A DNA stretch of 33,693 nt from Candidatus Hydrogenedens sp. GTDB taxonomy: Bacteria; Hydrogenedentota; Hydrogenedentia; Hydrogenedentales; CAITNO01. The stretch's first letter is position 1. Each line of letters starts with the position of its first letter. Positions 8,172-16,807 of the stretch are shown in pieces. The position numbers and the translations under genes were made by a program. The stretch lies in contig JAAYJV010000039.1 of NCBI GenBank assembly GCA_012522755.1, positions 1-33,693 on the forward strand. The letters run 5' to 3'. The notes under the pieces were generated by a model, which was given only the letters and a program-made list of their open reading frames with translations, ran no database searches and was not told the DNA's origin.

Positions 8172-9446
8172 TCATCCCAGTGCGTAAGGCCGTGTTTTTG
8201 TCCATTCCGCCACTTTGGCCGGAAGCCACTGAGCCAGTTCGGGTTCAAGATAAAAGACCGGTGTCAGGAGCGTGTCTTCCACTGATACGAGCCCTCTTTC
8301 CACAGCAGCCGCCACCACTTCCGTATCGGGATAAATACGGATTCCAACGGTCACCCGCAAAGAATCGAGATTCAGTGAGTCGGCGAAGTCAAGACTTTCT
8401 TTCACAGTCTCCCTGGTTTCTCCCGGACCGCCGAGGAGCAGAAAGCCCATACATTGGATGGCTTTGTTCTGAAAGCAGGCACAAGCCGCCCGGACATCGT
8501 CGAGCGTAAAATGCTTGTTCAACACACGAAGCATTTTTTCTGAACCGCTTTCAAAGCCAATGCTCACGCGCACACATCCTGATTCCGCCATAAGGTCAAC
8601 CAGTTCCGCATCCATCTGTCCGGGATACACAATGGCGGACCAGGTACAGCCCAGTTTCTGGCTGATCATTTCACGACAGAGTGCTTTGGCATAGGGCACA
8701 GGCAGATTGAAGGTATTATCCACGAAATAGAATTGTGTATAGCCCACTTCGACCCACTGTTTCAACCAGTCCACCACGGCTTCGGGCGAACGTTCTCTGA
8801 TGGCTGTTCCCTCAATTTTGGGCGTTGAGCAATAGGAACAGGCCAGGGGACATCCCCGCCGGGTTTGTACGGGAATCCAGGGATCAGGATTCTTTTTCAC
8901 ATCTTCCAAGAGCAATGCCAGATCAGGAAGAGGAAAGTTGTCGAGTTCTTTCATGAAGCTTTTGGGGGACTCGCCTTCCCGATCAGCGCGGTGCAGTCCG
9001 GGAACTCCTTCCAGACTCTTTCCTGTTTCCAGAGCTTCCAGAAGAGCGGGAAAAGCCCCTTCCCCTTCTCCGGCAATTCCCAGATCCGCTCCCAGGAAGG
9101 TCAATACGGCATGGGGAAAAATGGTATAGCCCGCTCCTCCCAGAACAATCGGCACCTGTGTCTTCTCGCGGCAAAGATCGATGATCACCTTCACCTTTGT
9201 CAGAAGAAAACGGGTGGATTCCATGCGTTGATCATCAATATTTCGAACGGAAATGCCGATACATCCGGGCTGTTCTTTTTCCAGGGTCTCCTGAAGTGCT
9301 GTTTTGAGATCGGCCTGAAACATGAGATCCAGAAAAAGGACTTCATGACCATGTGCTTTGATTGATTCGGCCACACTGGCCAGGCCGAGAGGGATGGTGG
9401 CCATATCAATCTGCTCTGTATTGGCTGCAATCAACAGCACTTTCAT
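8172..9446 (-). CDS. Cobalamin-binding-domain radical SAM protein
   Basis: This 424-residue protein has a B12-binding-like Rossmann domain at about 1-140 (PLGLASVAESIKAHGHEV, VLGGAGYTIFP, GIAGEGEGAFPALLEAL). A radical SAM domain follows with the 4Fe-4S cysteines in RGCPLACSYC (Cys199, Cys203, Cys206). Later motifs such as IGFESGSEKMLRVLNK and FLLLGGPGETRETV are typical of the class B (B12) radical SAM group, which includes methyltransferases and ring-forming enzymes. No DxHxxG cobalamin motif is seen, which is usual in this group. The start has GGAG 8 nt upstream. The gene lies 166 bp behind the Tat-exported oxidoreductase. No partner or precursor peptide is evident nearby, so the substrate is unknown. 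Confidence 0.88.
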   Translation of the reverse strand: MKVLLIAANTEQIDMATIPLGLASVAESIKAHGHEVLFLDLMFQADLKTALQETLEKEQPGCIGISVRNIDDQRMESTRFLLTKVKVIIDLCREKTQVPIVLGGAGYTIFPHAVLTFLGADLGIAGEGEGAFPALLEALETGKSLEGVPGLHRADREGESPKSFMKELDNFPLPDLALLLEDVKKNPDPWIPVQTRRGCPLACSYCSTPKIEGTAIRERSPEAVVDWLKQWVEVGYTQFYFVDNTFNLPVPYAKALCREMISQKLGCTWSAIVYPGQMDAELVDLMAESGCVRVSIGFESGSEKMLRVLNKHFTLDDVRAACACFQNKAIQCMGFLLLGGPGETRETVKESLDFADSLNLDSLRVTVGIRIYPDTEVVAAAVERGLVSVEDTLLTPVFYLEPELAQWLPAKVAEWTKTRPYALG

Positions 9447-9612
9447 GGGAGAGGCTCCATAGTGAATGAGGTTCCGCTTTTACCATAAGAAAGCCGGGCG
9501 CTCCGGTGCAATTTCTGCTGTAACAAGCGAAAGAGCTTCCGAAGACACCCGGCATCAGCTTATATCAACTCTGTATTCTCTGTCATCACGTCAACAAAGG
9601 GCTGACTTCGGC

Positions 9613-10851
9613 TCAGGCGTCCAGAATCTCCCGGCTTGCCCGATTGTATACCTGACGTCGGCCCGTGTCCGCTGCGCGCATGGCCATGATCACGGCGACG
9701 GCATGCTGATAACCGGCCTCTATGCTGGCGTTGGGCGTTCTTCTTTCGCGTACACACTGGAACCAGTCTTCAATATGATCCGGCGCTTCGGCATCATCAA
9801 TGCGCACCCGTTCTTTGGGAAGAGCTGATTCGCTGAAGCCTCCTGTACCGGACACATAGACATTGCTCCAGTCCTGAAGGTCCATGACTCCCTGATCTCC
9901 CATGATCAGGAAAGTACTTCCGCCGCTGTTGCCGAAATAAGTGGAATAATGGGCGGAAAAGCCTTCCTCATATTCCCAGATGACATTGACGTGGTCGGGA
10001 CAATCGAAAGCGTATTCGTCTTTCCATATCTGAGTGGACTGCATGGATACGCAGGCACGGGGAATACGTGCGCCTGTGATGGAATGCACCAGATCAATAT
10101 AGTGGGCCCCGAGACTGGGAACAGCACCGTCGGAAAATTCTCTGAAGCCATACCATCCGCTGAAGAGAACGGGATCAAAGGGGCGCATGGGACAATGACC
10201 CAGAAACTCGGCCCAGTCCACATCTTCTTCCCTCACGTTATCTTTCAGATAGCCATACCAATAAGGACGTGAAGCGTTGCGGTGCTGCTCGATACGCCCG
10301 ACTTTTCCCAAAGCGCCGGTTTTATAATATGCACGAGCGCCGAGCATGGCGGGATAGCTGCGCAGCTGTGTGCCCACCTGACAGACAATACCGCTTGCCC
10401 GGACAGCGTCATAGGCTTCACGGAGAGGCGCCATCTCTTTGGCCAGAGGCTTTTCACAGTAGACATCTTTTTTCGCTTCGGCCACGGCTTTGAGGTGGGT
10501 GGTATGCAGATGCTCGGGGCTGGCGATGACAACCATATCCACGTTGGCTTCATCGAGAAGCTGCCTGTAGCTGACGAACTGCTGAGGTGCATTTCCGAAC
10601 CAGCCTTCGCACATGGCGGCCGCTTCTTCCCTTGCCACTTTCCAGGGATCGGCGACAGCTGTCACTTCCATATTGTATTTTTTGGCGTGATTGTTGATGG
10701 AGGGCAAAATGGCACCCTTCATCCTGCTGCCGCAGCCTATGAGACCTATACTGAGGCGATCATTGGCTCCGACGGAGCGTGTGTACCCCATGGCGGTCAA
10801 AGTGGCCGCCGCACCGGCGGCTGTCTTCAAAAATTCACGTCGCGTACCCAT
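9613..10851 (-). CDS. Tat-exported Gfo/Idh/MocA-family oxidoreductase
   Basis: This is an NAD(P)-dependent sugar or inositol dehydrogenase-like protein. From the chosen ATG it is 412 residues. A twin-arginine leader (TRREFLKTAAGAAATL, residues 3-18) indicates folded export. The Rossmann fold follows with SIGLIGCGSRMKG at about 34-45, and the family motif CEKPLAKE carries the conserved Lys134. A GAHYIDLVHSITG helix supplies the usual C-terminal domain Asp/His pair. A start three codons upstream at 10860 has its purine tract touching the ATG. The ATG at 10851 has GAGAGG 9 nt upstream and is preferred. Exported members of this family are common in saccharolytic PVC and Bacteroidota genomes, and some are glycoside hydrolases of the GH109 type, so a glycosidase role using bound NAD is an alternative. 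Confidence 0.88.
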   Translation of the reverse strand: MGTRREFLKTAAGAAATLTAMGYTRSVGANDRLSIGLIGCGSRMKGAILPSINNHAKKYNMEVTAVADPWKVAREEAAAMCEGWFGNAPQQFVSYRQLLDEANVDMVVIASPEHLHTTHLKAVAEAKKDVYCEKPLAKEMAPLREAYDAVRASGIVCQVGTQLRSYPAMLGARAYYKTGALGKVGRIEQHRNASRPYWYGYLKDNVREEDVDWAEFLGHCPMRPFDPVLFSGWYGFREFSDGAVPSLGAHYIDLVHSITGARIPRACVSMQSTQIWKDEYAFDCPDHVNVIWEYEEGFSAHYSTYFGNSGGSTFLIMGDQGVMDLQDWSNVYVSGTGGFSESALPKERVRIDDAEAPDHIEDWFQCVRERRTPNASIEAGYQHAVAVIMAMRAADTGRRQVYNRASREILDA

Positions 10852-11006
10852 CTGTATCATCCTCTCTATTCAATCTGAAAGTTGTTCCGATTCATCCGAT
10901 AAAACCAAAGGTCATTATGCGCCACGGATACAACAAATGCAAATCTCTTCCTCTGCAGACATAGCGATGGTGGGGTTCAAAATGAAAATTCCTGTCTGAA
11001 AAGGGA

Positions 11007-12428
11007 TCAGCTGAAGAGACCTTTGAAAGTTCTGCGAACAAAAGTAGGGATATACAAAGGCAGGAGGTGGCGCTGGGGAAAGTCGCGCAATAAACGATAA
11101 ATACGATTGGGCTTGAAGAAGAAAGCACGCGATGCCTTTCTCTGCAGATAAAACAATCTTTCATCTGACACAGTAGACATATTCATTTCCAGTGAACAGA
11201 AGTCCATATCATTATAGTTGAGGCCGCCCAAACGTTCGGGCATATGCTCCAAGGCATATTCATACAAAACTGTTCCCGGAAAAGGAGTTACTGTGAAGAT
11301 AGAAGCCGTATGGAGTCGTGATTCCGTAGCAACACGTATGGTTTCCAACATCTCTTCTTCCGTCTCCGTGGGAAAACCGAGCATCATAAAACCATTGGCA
11401 AAGACTCCTCTTTCTGTCGCATACTCTATTGCTTTGAGAAAACGCGGTATGTTCAGACGCTTCCCGGTAAACTCCTGGATGCGCGGAGATCCTGACTCCA
11501 AAGCAAAACTGCAAAAATACATGCCAGCTGTCGCCAATGCGTCCACAGCTTCTTCGTCCAACAGATCTGCACGAAGAGCATTGGGAAAAACAATCTTTAT
11601 AGGTCCATTTCGTTTAAGCAGCGAATCGGTACAGTCAAGAAGACGTTGTTTATTGAGATTGAAAGAATCATCAACAAACTCAACATCATTAATACCATAT
11701 GTTTTTTTGTAGTAGCATATTTCGTCCACAATCCTCTCAGCGGAATGAGCGCGAAAAGAGCGACCGAAAATATTATGGCACCACATGCATGTATATGGGC
11801 AGCCGCGGCTGCTCAAAAGAGATGCATACCGCCTGCGGGGAACTGGCGGCATGGACTGCGTTTTCCAGTACTTCGACAGATCAATAAGATCGTAGGCGGC
11901 CATAGGCAGATCATCCAGATTTTCGAACATGGGCGCACGTCCGGGATTGGTGATGATCTCACCTTCTTTATCGCGCCACATGAGTCCGGGAATATGGCTG
12001 AGGTCGCTGCCATCCAAAAGGGCCTGGACAATCATTTCCATACTCAATTCACCTTCACCGGAAACAGCGGCATCGGCATCGGGTGAGTGTTCGAAAGCCG
12101 GTTTCCCGAAGGCTGAAATATGAGGTCCGCCAAGAATGATAAATGTATCCGGCTTGGCCTGTCGCACTGCACGGGCAATAGCCGGCACGCCATGGGCCGT
12201 GGGAGTCATGCTGCCCAGCCCGACAATATCAGCGTCAAACTCAATGGCTCTACGGGCCACTTCATCGTGAGACCAGCCTTCGAGACGCTGGTTGATCAAC
12301 TGGATTTCGACCGGGAATTTTGTACGCAGATAAGCCGCGATGTACATAATCCCCAAAGGTGGAGTTGCCAGAGAATACACGCGAGAACGAAGGCCAACAT
12401 TCACCAGAAATATGCGTAACTTTTTCAT
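11007..12428 (-). CDS. B12-binding radical SAM protein (HpnJ/BchE-like class)
   Basis: This 473-residue protein starts with a cobalamin-binding-like domain (LATPPLGIMYIAAYLRT at 20-36, then IILGGPHISAFG, then AVSGEGE). A radical SAM domain follows with the cluster cysteines in SRGCPYTCMWC (Cys210, Cys214, Cys217). Motifs FALESGSPRIQEFTGK and NGFMMLGFPTETEEEM agree with the B12-dependent group. The ATG at 12428 has AGGAGGA 6 nt upstream (12435-12441), a near-perfect Shine-Dalgarno. This is preferred to an upstream in-frame codon at 12470. The ATG overlaps the stop of a small upstream ORF as ATGA, a sign of translational coupling. The gene shares domain order with the radical SAM gene at 8172-9446 but the two are only distantly similar. 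The product modified is unknown. Confidence 0.88.
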   Translation of the reverse strand: MKKLRIFLVNVGLRSRVYSLATPPLGIMYIAAYLRTKFPVEIQLINQRLEGWSHDEVARRAIEFDADIVGLGSMTPTAHGVPAIARAVRQAKPDTFIILGGPHISAFGKPAFEHSPDADAAVSGEGELSMEMIVQALLDGSDLSHIPGLMWRDKEGEIITNPGRAPMFENLDDLPMAAYDLIDLSKYWKTQSMPPVPRRRYASLLSSRGCPYTCMWCHNIFGRSFRAHSAERIVDEICYYKKTYGINDVEFVDDSFNLNKQRLLDCTDSLLKRNGPIKIVFPNALRADLLDEEAVDALATAGMYFCSFALESGSPRIQEFTGKRLNIPRFLKAIEYATERGVFANGFMMLGFPTETEEEMLETIRVATESRLHTASIFTVTPFPGTVLYEYALEHMPERLGGLNYNDMDFCSLEMNMSTVSDERLFYLQRKASRAFFFKPNRIYRLLRDFPQRHLLPLYIPTFVRRTFKGLFS

Positions 12429-12658
12429 GATATATCCTCCTGCATTACTGAACTCACCAGCGTCACACAAGCGTTCAGTCTGCGCAGGTTGGTGCTTGGC
12501 TCGTGCACTTCAAAACAAAAAGCTTTTACGATGTAACAGAAGTCCCTGTAAAATTCTACCATAGTGTTGTAACTCATTAGAAATATCCCCTTTTGCTGGA
12601 TCTCGGAAAGGAACTCCCGTAAAGGAAGCAGATTTTCACAAATGATACAGGGGCACAT
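12425..12658 (-). CDS. Small cysteine-rich ORF coupled to the radical SAM gene (tentative)
   Basis: The ORF gives 77 residues from the ATG at 12658; a TTG at 12703 would add 15. It begins MCPCIICENLLPLREF, with a CxCxxC cluster, and contains further cysteines (FCYIVKAFCFEVHE, NACVTLV). No family is recognised. Its TGA overlaps the ATG of the radical SAM gene in the sequence ATGA, and the strong Shine-Dalgarno of that gene lies inside this ORF. Both features are typical of translationally coupled genes. The ribosome-binding site of the small ORF itself is weak (TAGGTTCA before ATG). It could be a small partner or a peptide substrate of the radical SAM enzyme, or a chance frame in the leader. 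Coding status is not proven. Confidence 0.42.
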   Translation of the reverse strand: MCPCIICENLLPLREFLSEIQQKGIFLMSYNTMVEFYRDFCYIVKAFCFEVHEPSTNLRRLNACVTLVSSVMQEDIS

Positions 12659-12895
12659 TGAACCTATTTTATATAAAAGTCCGTCATTAACAAAACTCAA
12701 CAAAAAACAAGGTTAGTATATTCAGCACATCTAAAATAAAATCATGAAAGCCGCTTATCAAGTCCAAAAAAGTATAATACAATTCAAGATCAACGACACA
12801 AATGAGAGTCTCAGAAAAAACATGTATTGTCAAGAACTTAAGAAAGTTTCCATGAAAAATTGTTTTTAATTTGAATCCTTCAGCATTTCATCACT
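12659..12895. other. AT-rich leader without a recognised gene
   Basis: This gap separates the end of the minus-strand GT39-TPR gene from the small ORF and radical SAM gene. It is AT-rich with several TATA-like stretches (for example near 12712-12720 and 12769-12778), so a promoter for the downstream genes probably lies here. No -35/-10 pair of good quality could be fixed. No repeat or hairpin of note was seen. Confidence 0.4.
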
Positions 12896-15800
12896 TTACT
12901 GTAAAATAAACCAGTCAGGAAATAATTCATGAAGCTCCTGCAACTGATCTTCGGGTATCGCATCGTCATGTTTTTCAACAAGCGATAGAATCGTTTGCCT
13001 CAGCCCTGAAACATCAGGATTTTGCAGAAACAGAATTTTATAGTTTTCCAGAGCTTCAGCATACAAGCCGTTATTTAATTGTTCAACAGCCAGACATTGT
13101 CTGGGCCAGAGTGCATCGGGATCAGCCTTCACGGATTTTGTAAAATATCCAAGTGTTTCACGCCCATCGCCCTTTGCCCGGGCAAGTGTTCCCAATTCAA
13201 AATAGGCCAACCCATCAAAACCGCCTATGGCAAGCGCCTGGTTAAAACATTCTTCCGCTTCCTTCAATAATTGTTGGTCTACAAGCAATTGTCCGATGGA
13301 GATATACTCGTAAGTTATCAGTTTTGGCGGGTGACATCTCTCCGGATTTTGCTGCTCCAGTAATGTCAATGCAGTTTTATAGTCTCCGGAAAGACGCAAA
13401 CAGCGTATAGCCGCCACAAGCGCATCACAACCATGGGCCTCCGAGTCTTTTAAAACCAGATAGATCCGGGTGGCGTCGGTGAAAAATCCAGCTTCTTCCA
13501 GAGTGCCTCCATAGCGACGGGTTATGTCCCAGCTGTGAGGATTGGACTCATGAATGTCTTTCCAATAGTCCAGGCGATATTGTTCATCGTCCAGCTCATT
13601 GAGAACAATATCGGTATTGACGAGAACATTTGAAAACTGAGCGTCTTTTTTAAGTACTTCAGCATAGATTGTCAATGCCTCTTTGAAACGGAACTGTCGA
13701 GCATAGACTTCGCCTGTTCTGGCTGCTGTATCCAGCGAAAAAGAACCCAGCATTGAAGCACCTTGAAAGGCGGCCAGTGCAGCTTCGTTATTGTCCAGTT
13801 CATACCAGTCATTCCCGACAGCTTCCAGTTTTTGAACGGCATATGCTGAAAGATCAGGATTGGCAGAAACCAGCTCAAGCCAATTTGTCACATAGGCATG
13901 AACGTCCGCATATTTTTTGAGAAAATAATCATAACGATCATAAAAGAAGCATTCAAAAGGAAAACGCCCGATCAGTTCTCTGTATTTATTGGCTGTCCGT
14001 TCCGGGTTACCGGTCAAACAATAAGACAATTCAGCAGTGAGTGCCGGAAGTCTTTTTGTAATGGGCATCCAGGCTTCTGCTTTTCTGTTGTTTTTCTGAG
14101 CTGTAAAGAGAGCGTCAATCAATACAGCACCATCAGTCAATTCAGAAGCCAGGCGCACTCTCTCGTGGCCGGGAAGTATTTTAATCTTTGGACCACTTTC
14201 AGTGAAGACAGCTGTTTCTTCCAGATATCTTTGCAGATCCACAAATAACGGATAAGGAAAGGAAAATAAACGATCGGCCGCGGCTTTGTCTGGAAGAGCT
14301 TCTCCAGGTTCACATAACGCTCTGGAAAATGCTTCCGAATAGGATGCAATTACGGGATACAACGAAAAGGCCTGGGAAAAATAGGCACGGGCCCGATCAG
14401 TTTCACCTGCAAGAGCCAGCAAGGTACCCATATAGTAATAGCCCAAACCAAAATAGGGGTGAGATGACAGCAGATATTCAGCAAATGCGCCCGCAAGACG
14501 ATATTCCTTATTTCGTAAAAACGAAAAGCCCACCTCAAAGTTTCCAATTGTCAAAAAAAGAGGCCAGGCACTTGTTGATCGCTGAAAACCATAGATCAAC
14601 TGTTGTTTCTCTTCCTCGTTGTCAACATGAACGCCTAAATCATCAAAAAAACTGCTATAGTCCGCTATATCCAGTAATTGCGGAATCGGGACGGGAATGC
14701 GCGGCTCTTGTCCCTGAGTGCAGGTCGCTTTAAGAACAGTCAGATGGGTGCTTCCCGGAAAATAGGTAGCTTCCACATGCAAGCCGCATTCCTCCAAAGA
14801 AGCTTCTAGTATTCTCAGGGGATTTTTTGGCATACCGCCGAAATAGTACAAAAAAACCGGCTCCGTCAATATCCACACGGCCGGCTGAAGATCATCAGTA
14901 TGATCTTGATTTTGCAAAAAAAGTGCCGCTTGCGCGCAAACATCGCCTAATGAAGTTGCATTCACTTTTTTAACCTGGAAATCATTCAGATAATGGTCAA
15001 TCCGGGAAAAGGGTGCCAAAGACCATTCGTCAATGATAAGGTCCTGAAGGCCGCTGTTTTGTCGGATATAGGCTGCTGCTTCGTTCCATGCCGGGCGGGT
15101 TCTATAAGGAAGAAAGATGAGGCACTGGTAACCATACAATAAAATAACCAGCAATATAGAGCTTTTATAGATCCACTTTTTGTTGAAGCAACTCGCTGCG
15201 AAACCTATGGCAAGGTAAAGGGCGGCCATATTATAGGCATTATAGACCGGATTGAAAGTTGGTCGTCCTGTTACAGCTTGAACCGTTCCCAGCACCAAAG
15301 GAGAGACACAAAACAGAGAGATTATCAACATGAATTTTGAAAGAAGATTTCTCTCAAAATATATTTCTTCTCCAGATTTGTTTATACATGTCAGAGGTTG
15401 ACAACTCACCTTTTTAAACTTATTTTCCAAGAATTGGATTCTGAGGCTGGTTTCAGCACTGTAAAAGACAAAAACCAATAAAGATATCGTGATAAACAGA
15501 AAAATAAGCCCATCCATGAAGGGACGGACTTTGAGAAACAAGAGCAGAGAATCCGGAAGTTCTCCAGTGGGATGGTTGTGCCAGGGAGAAAAGAAGAACC
15601 AGCGCGTATTGATGATGTCCTGTCCCACTGCATTTGTCAGGGCCGTAATGATTTCGGGGGGAGGCGCCACTCTACCCTGTTCTTCAGTAGTATGTGAGAT
15701 ATCGAAAGCAGAGAAGAAGAGAATAGTAACCAGAATCACAGCTGGCAAAGCCCAGAGAATAAAGAAGGAAAAGCCCCGGCGCAAAAGGACATAAATACCT

Positions 15801-16423
15801 TGAGGTATGAGGATAAGTACGGAAAAAAGATGATTGAATAAAAACAACGCAGTTGCACAATAATATAACAGCCACAGACGACTTTTTTTTGTCGGTGACG
15901 AAAGGGCATGCTGTAAGCTCAGAAGCGACAACAGGGCCAGAAAAAACATCAGCCCGTAAGGTCTCAATTCTTGCGCAAACCAAATCTGCGTGGGTGACAA
16001 TGCCAGCAGAAGAGCGCTGATCAGGCCTGCTCGCCGTGAATAAAGAGAAGTTCCCAAAAAGTACATAAGCACTATGGCTGCTGTGCCAAAAGCAACCGGT
16101 AAAAGCCTCAGATACAAGGGATTCATCCCTGTAATTTTCGACCAATAATAAAAGAAAATATAGAAAACCGGGGCGCCTGTGTGCTCTGGCACTATAATTT
16201 TAAACAGGGAAAAAAAATCAGAGACACTGGAAGCTTTGAGCGGCACATAAGACGGGTATTCATCCAACCAGACAGACTGCTCAGAGAGGTGATACAAGCG
16301 AAGGAATAAACCAAGAGCCGTTATAAAGCACAGAGGAAGCAAAACTTTGTTGTCTTTGACAAAGGAAAACACATTGCTTCTCAGAGTATGCAGCTTATGT
16401 AAAAAACCACGAGGATCAGACAA
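12896..16423 (-). CDS. GT39-type membrane glycosyltransferase with TPR tail, copy A
   Basis: This 1175-residue protein is a fusion. Residues about 25-440 are polytopic membrane segments of the GT39/ArnT/PMT type (GT-C fold), which transfer sugars from polyprenyl-phosphate donors outside the membrane. Landmarks are GLFLRLYHL then the external-loop DE motif SVWLDE (Asp54, Glu55), and WFAQELRPYGLMFFLALLSL. The segment after the last membrane helix (RPAWNEAAAYIRQN) matches the post-membrane region of GT39 enzymes and is expected outside the cytoplasm. Residues about 590-1175 contain many TPR-like helical pairs (for example YFNQALAIGGFDGLAYFELG). The start is TTG at 16423 with AGAAAGG 8 nt upstream; no in-frame ATG is available near it. 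It is paralogous over its whole length to the divergent gene at 16808-20317. Acceptor and sugar are unknown. Confidence 0.8.
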   Translation of the reverse strand: MSDPRGFLHKLHTLRSNVFSFVKDNKVLLPLCFITALGLFLRLYHLSEQSVWLDEYPSYVPLKASSVSDFFSLFKIIVPEHTGAPVFYIFFYYWSKITGMNPLYLRLLPVAFGTAAIVLMYFLGTSLYSRRAGLISALLLALSPTQIWFAQELRPYGLMFFLALLSLLSLQHALSSPTKKSRLWLLYYCATALFLFNHLFSVLILIPQGIYVLLRRGFSFFILWALPAVILVTILFFSAFDISHTTEEQGRVAPPPEIITALTNAVGQDIINTRWFFFSPWHNHPTGELPDSLLLFLKVRPFMDGLIFLFITISLLVFVFYSAETSLRIQFLENKFKKVSCQPLTCINKSGEEIYFERNLLSKFMLIISLFCVSPLVLGTVQAVTGRPTFNPVYNAYNMAALYLAIGFAASCFNKKWIYKSSILLVILLYGYQCLIFLPYRTRPAWNEAAAYIRQNSGLQDLIIDEWSLAPFSRIDHYLNDFQVKKVNATSLGDVCAQAALFLQNQDHTDDLQPAVWILTEPVFLYYFGGMPKNPLRILEASLEECGLHVEATYFPGSTHLTVLKATCTQGQEPRIPVPIPQLLDIADYSSFFDDLGVHVDNEEEKQQLIYGFQRSTSAWPLFLTIGNFEVGFSFLRNKEYRLAGAFAEYLLSSHPYFGLGYYYMGTLLALAGETDRARAYFSQAFSLYPVIASYSEAFSRALCEPGEALPDKAAADRLFSFPYPLFVDLQRYLEETAVFTESGPKIKILPGHERVRLASELTDGAVLIDALFTAQKNNRKAEAWMPITKRLPALTAELSYCLTGNPERTANKYRELIGRFPFECFFYDRYDYFLKKYADVHAYVTNWLELVSANPDLSAYAVQKLEAVGNDWYELDNNEAALAAFQGASMLGSFSLDTAARTGEVYARQFRFKEALTIYAEVLKKDAQFSNVLVNTDIVLNELDDEQYRLDYWKDIHESNPHSWDITRRYGGTLEEAGFFTDATRIYLVLKDSEAHGCDALVAAIRCLRLSGDYKTALTLLEQQNPERCHPPKLITYEYISIGQLLVDQQLLKEAEECFNQALAIGGFDGLAYFELGTLARAKGDGRETLGYFTKSVKADPDALWPRQCLAVEQLNNGLYAEALENYKILFLQNPDVSGLRQTILSLVEKHDDAIPEDQLQELHELFPDWFILQ

Positions 16424-16807
16424 GACAGTTGCCTTTCTGGATAAAAACTCAGTTTAGCACGCAGGAATCGACGGGATCAACACACTTTCTTTTCGCAGCA
16501 GAGATGAGCAGCTATTCAAAATAATTGAGTGTATAGACTAGAAAAAAGACCATCAGACCTTACTTGTCAGTACAAATCATCAAGACATCTAAAGAGAAGT
16601 ACCTGCGGTGCCCCTGCATCATTTTACACCAAAAGACTGCATCTCGTCTCAAATTTCAGTATGGCCAGGAATTCATGACTTCAATATACCTGTATCTGAT
16701 TTCTTGACATTTGCTATAATTTATTATATAAGGGAAAATTTCACACTCCATCCCTTCCGCTAGCCTTGCTGCAACCAGAGACCGACCTAAAAGAAATATA
16801 AGAGACC
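16424..16807. other. Divergent intergenic region between the two GT39-TPR genes
   Basis: No gene is seen in this 384-bp region. It should hold both promoters of the divergent paralogues. A good sigma-70-type promoter faces right at 16704-16732. A weaker candidate faces left, TTGATC (16480-16475 on the minus strand) with TAAACT (16456-16451) at 18-bp spacing. No large palindrome that would suggest a shared operator was found by eye. Confidence 0.5.
16704..16732 (+). promoter_or_regulatory. Sigma-70-type promoter for GT39-TPR copy B
   Basis: TTGACA at 16704-16709 (6 of 6 consensus) is followed after 17 bp by TATAAG at 16727-16732 (5 of 6). Transcription would start near 16739, about 70 nt before the ATG at 16808. 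A TATAAT at 16715-16720 lies too close to the -35 to be its partner. Confidence 0.6.
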
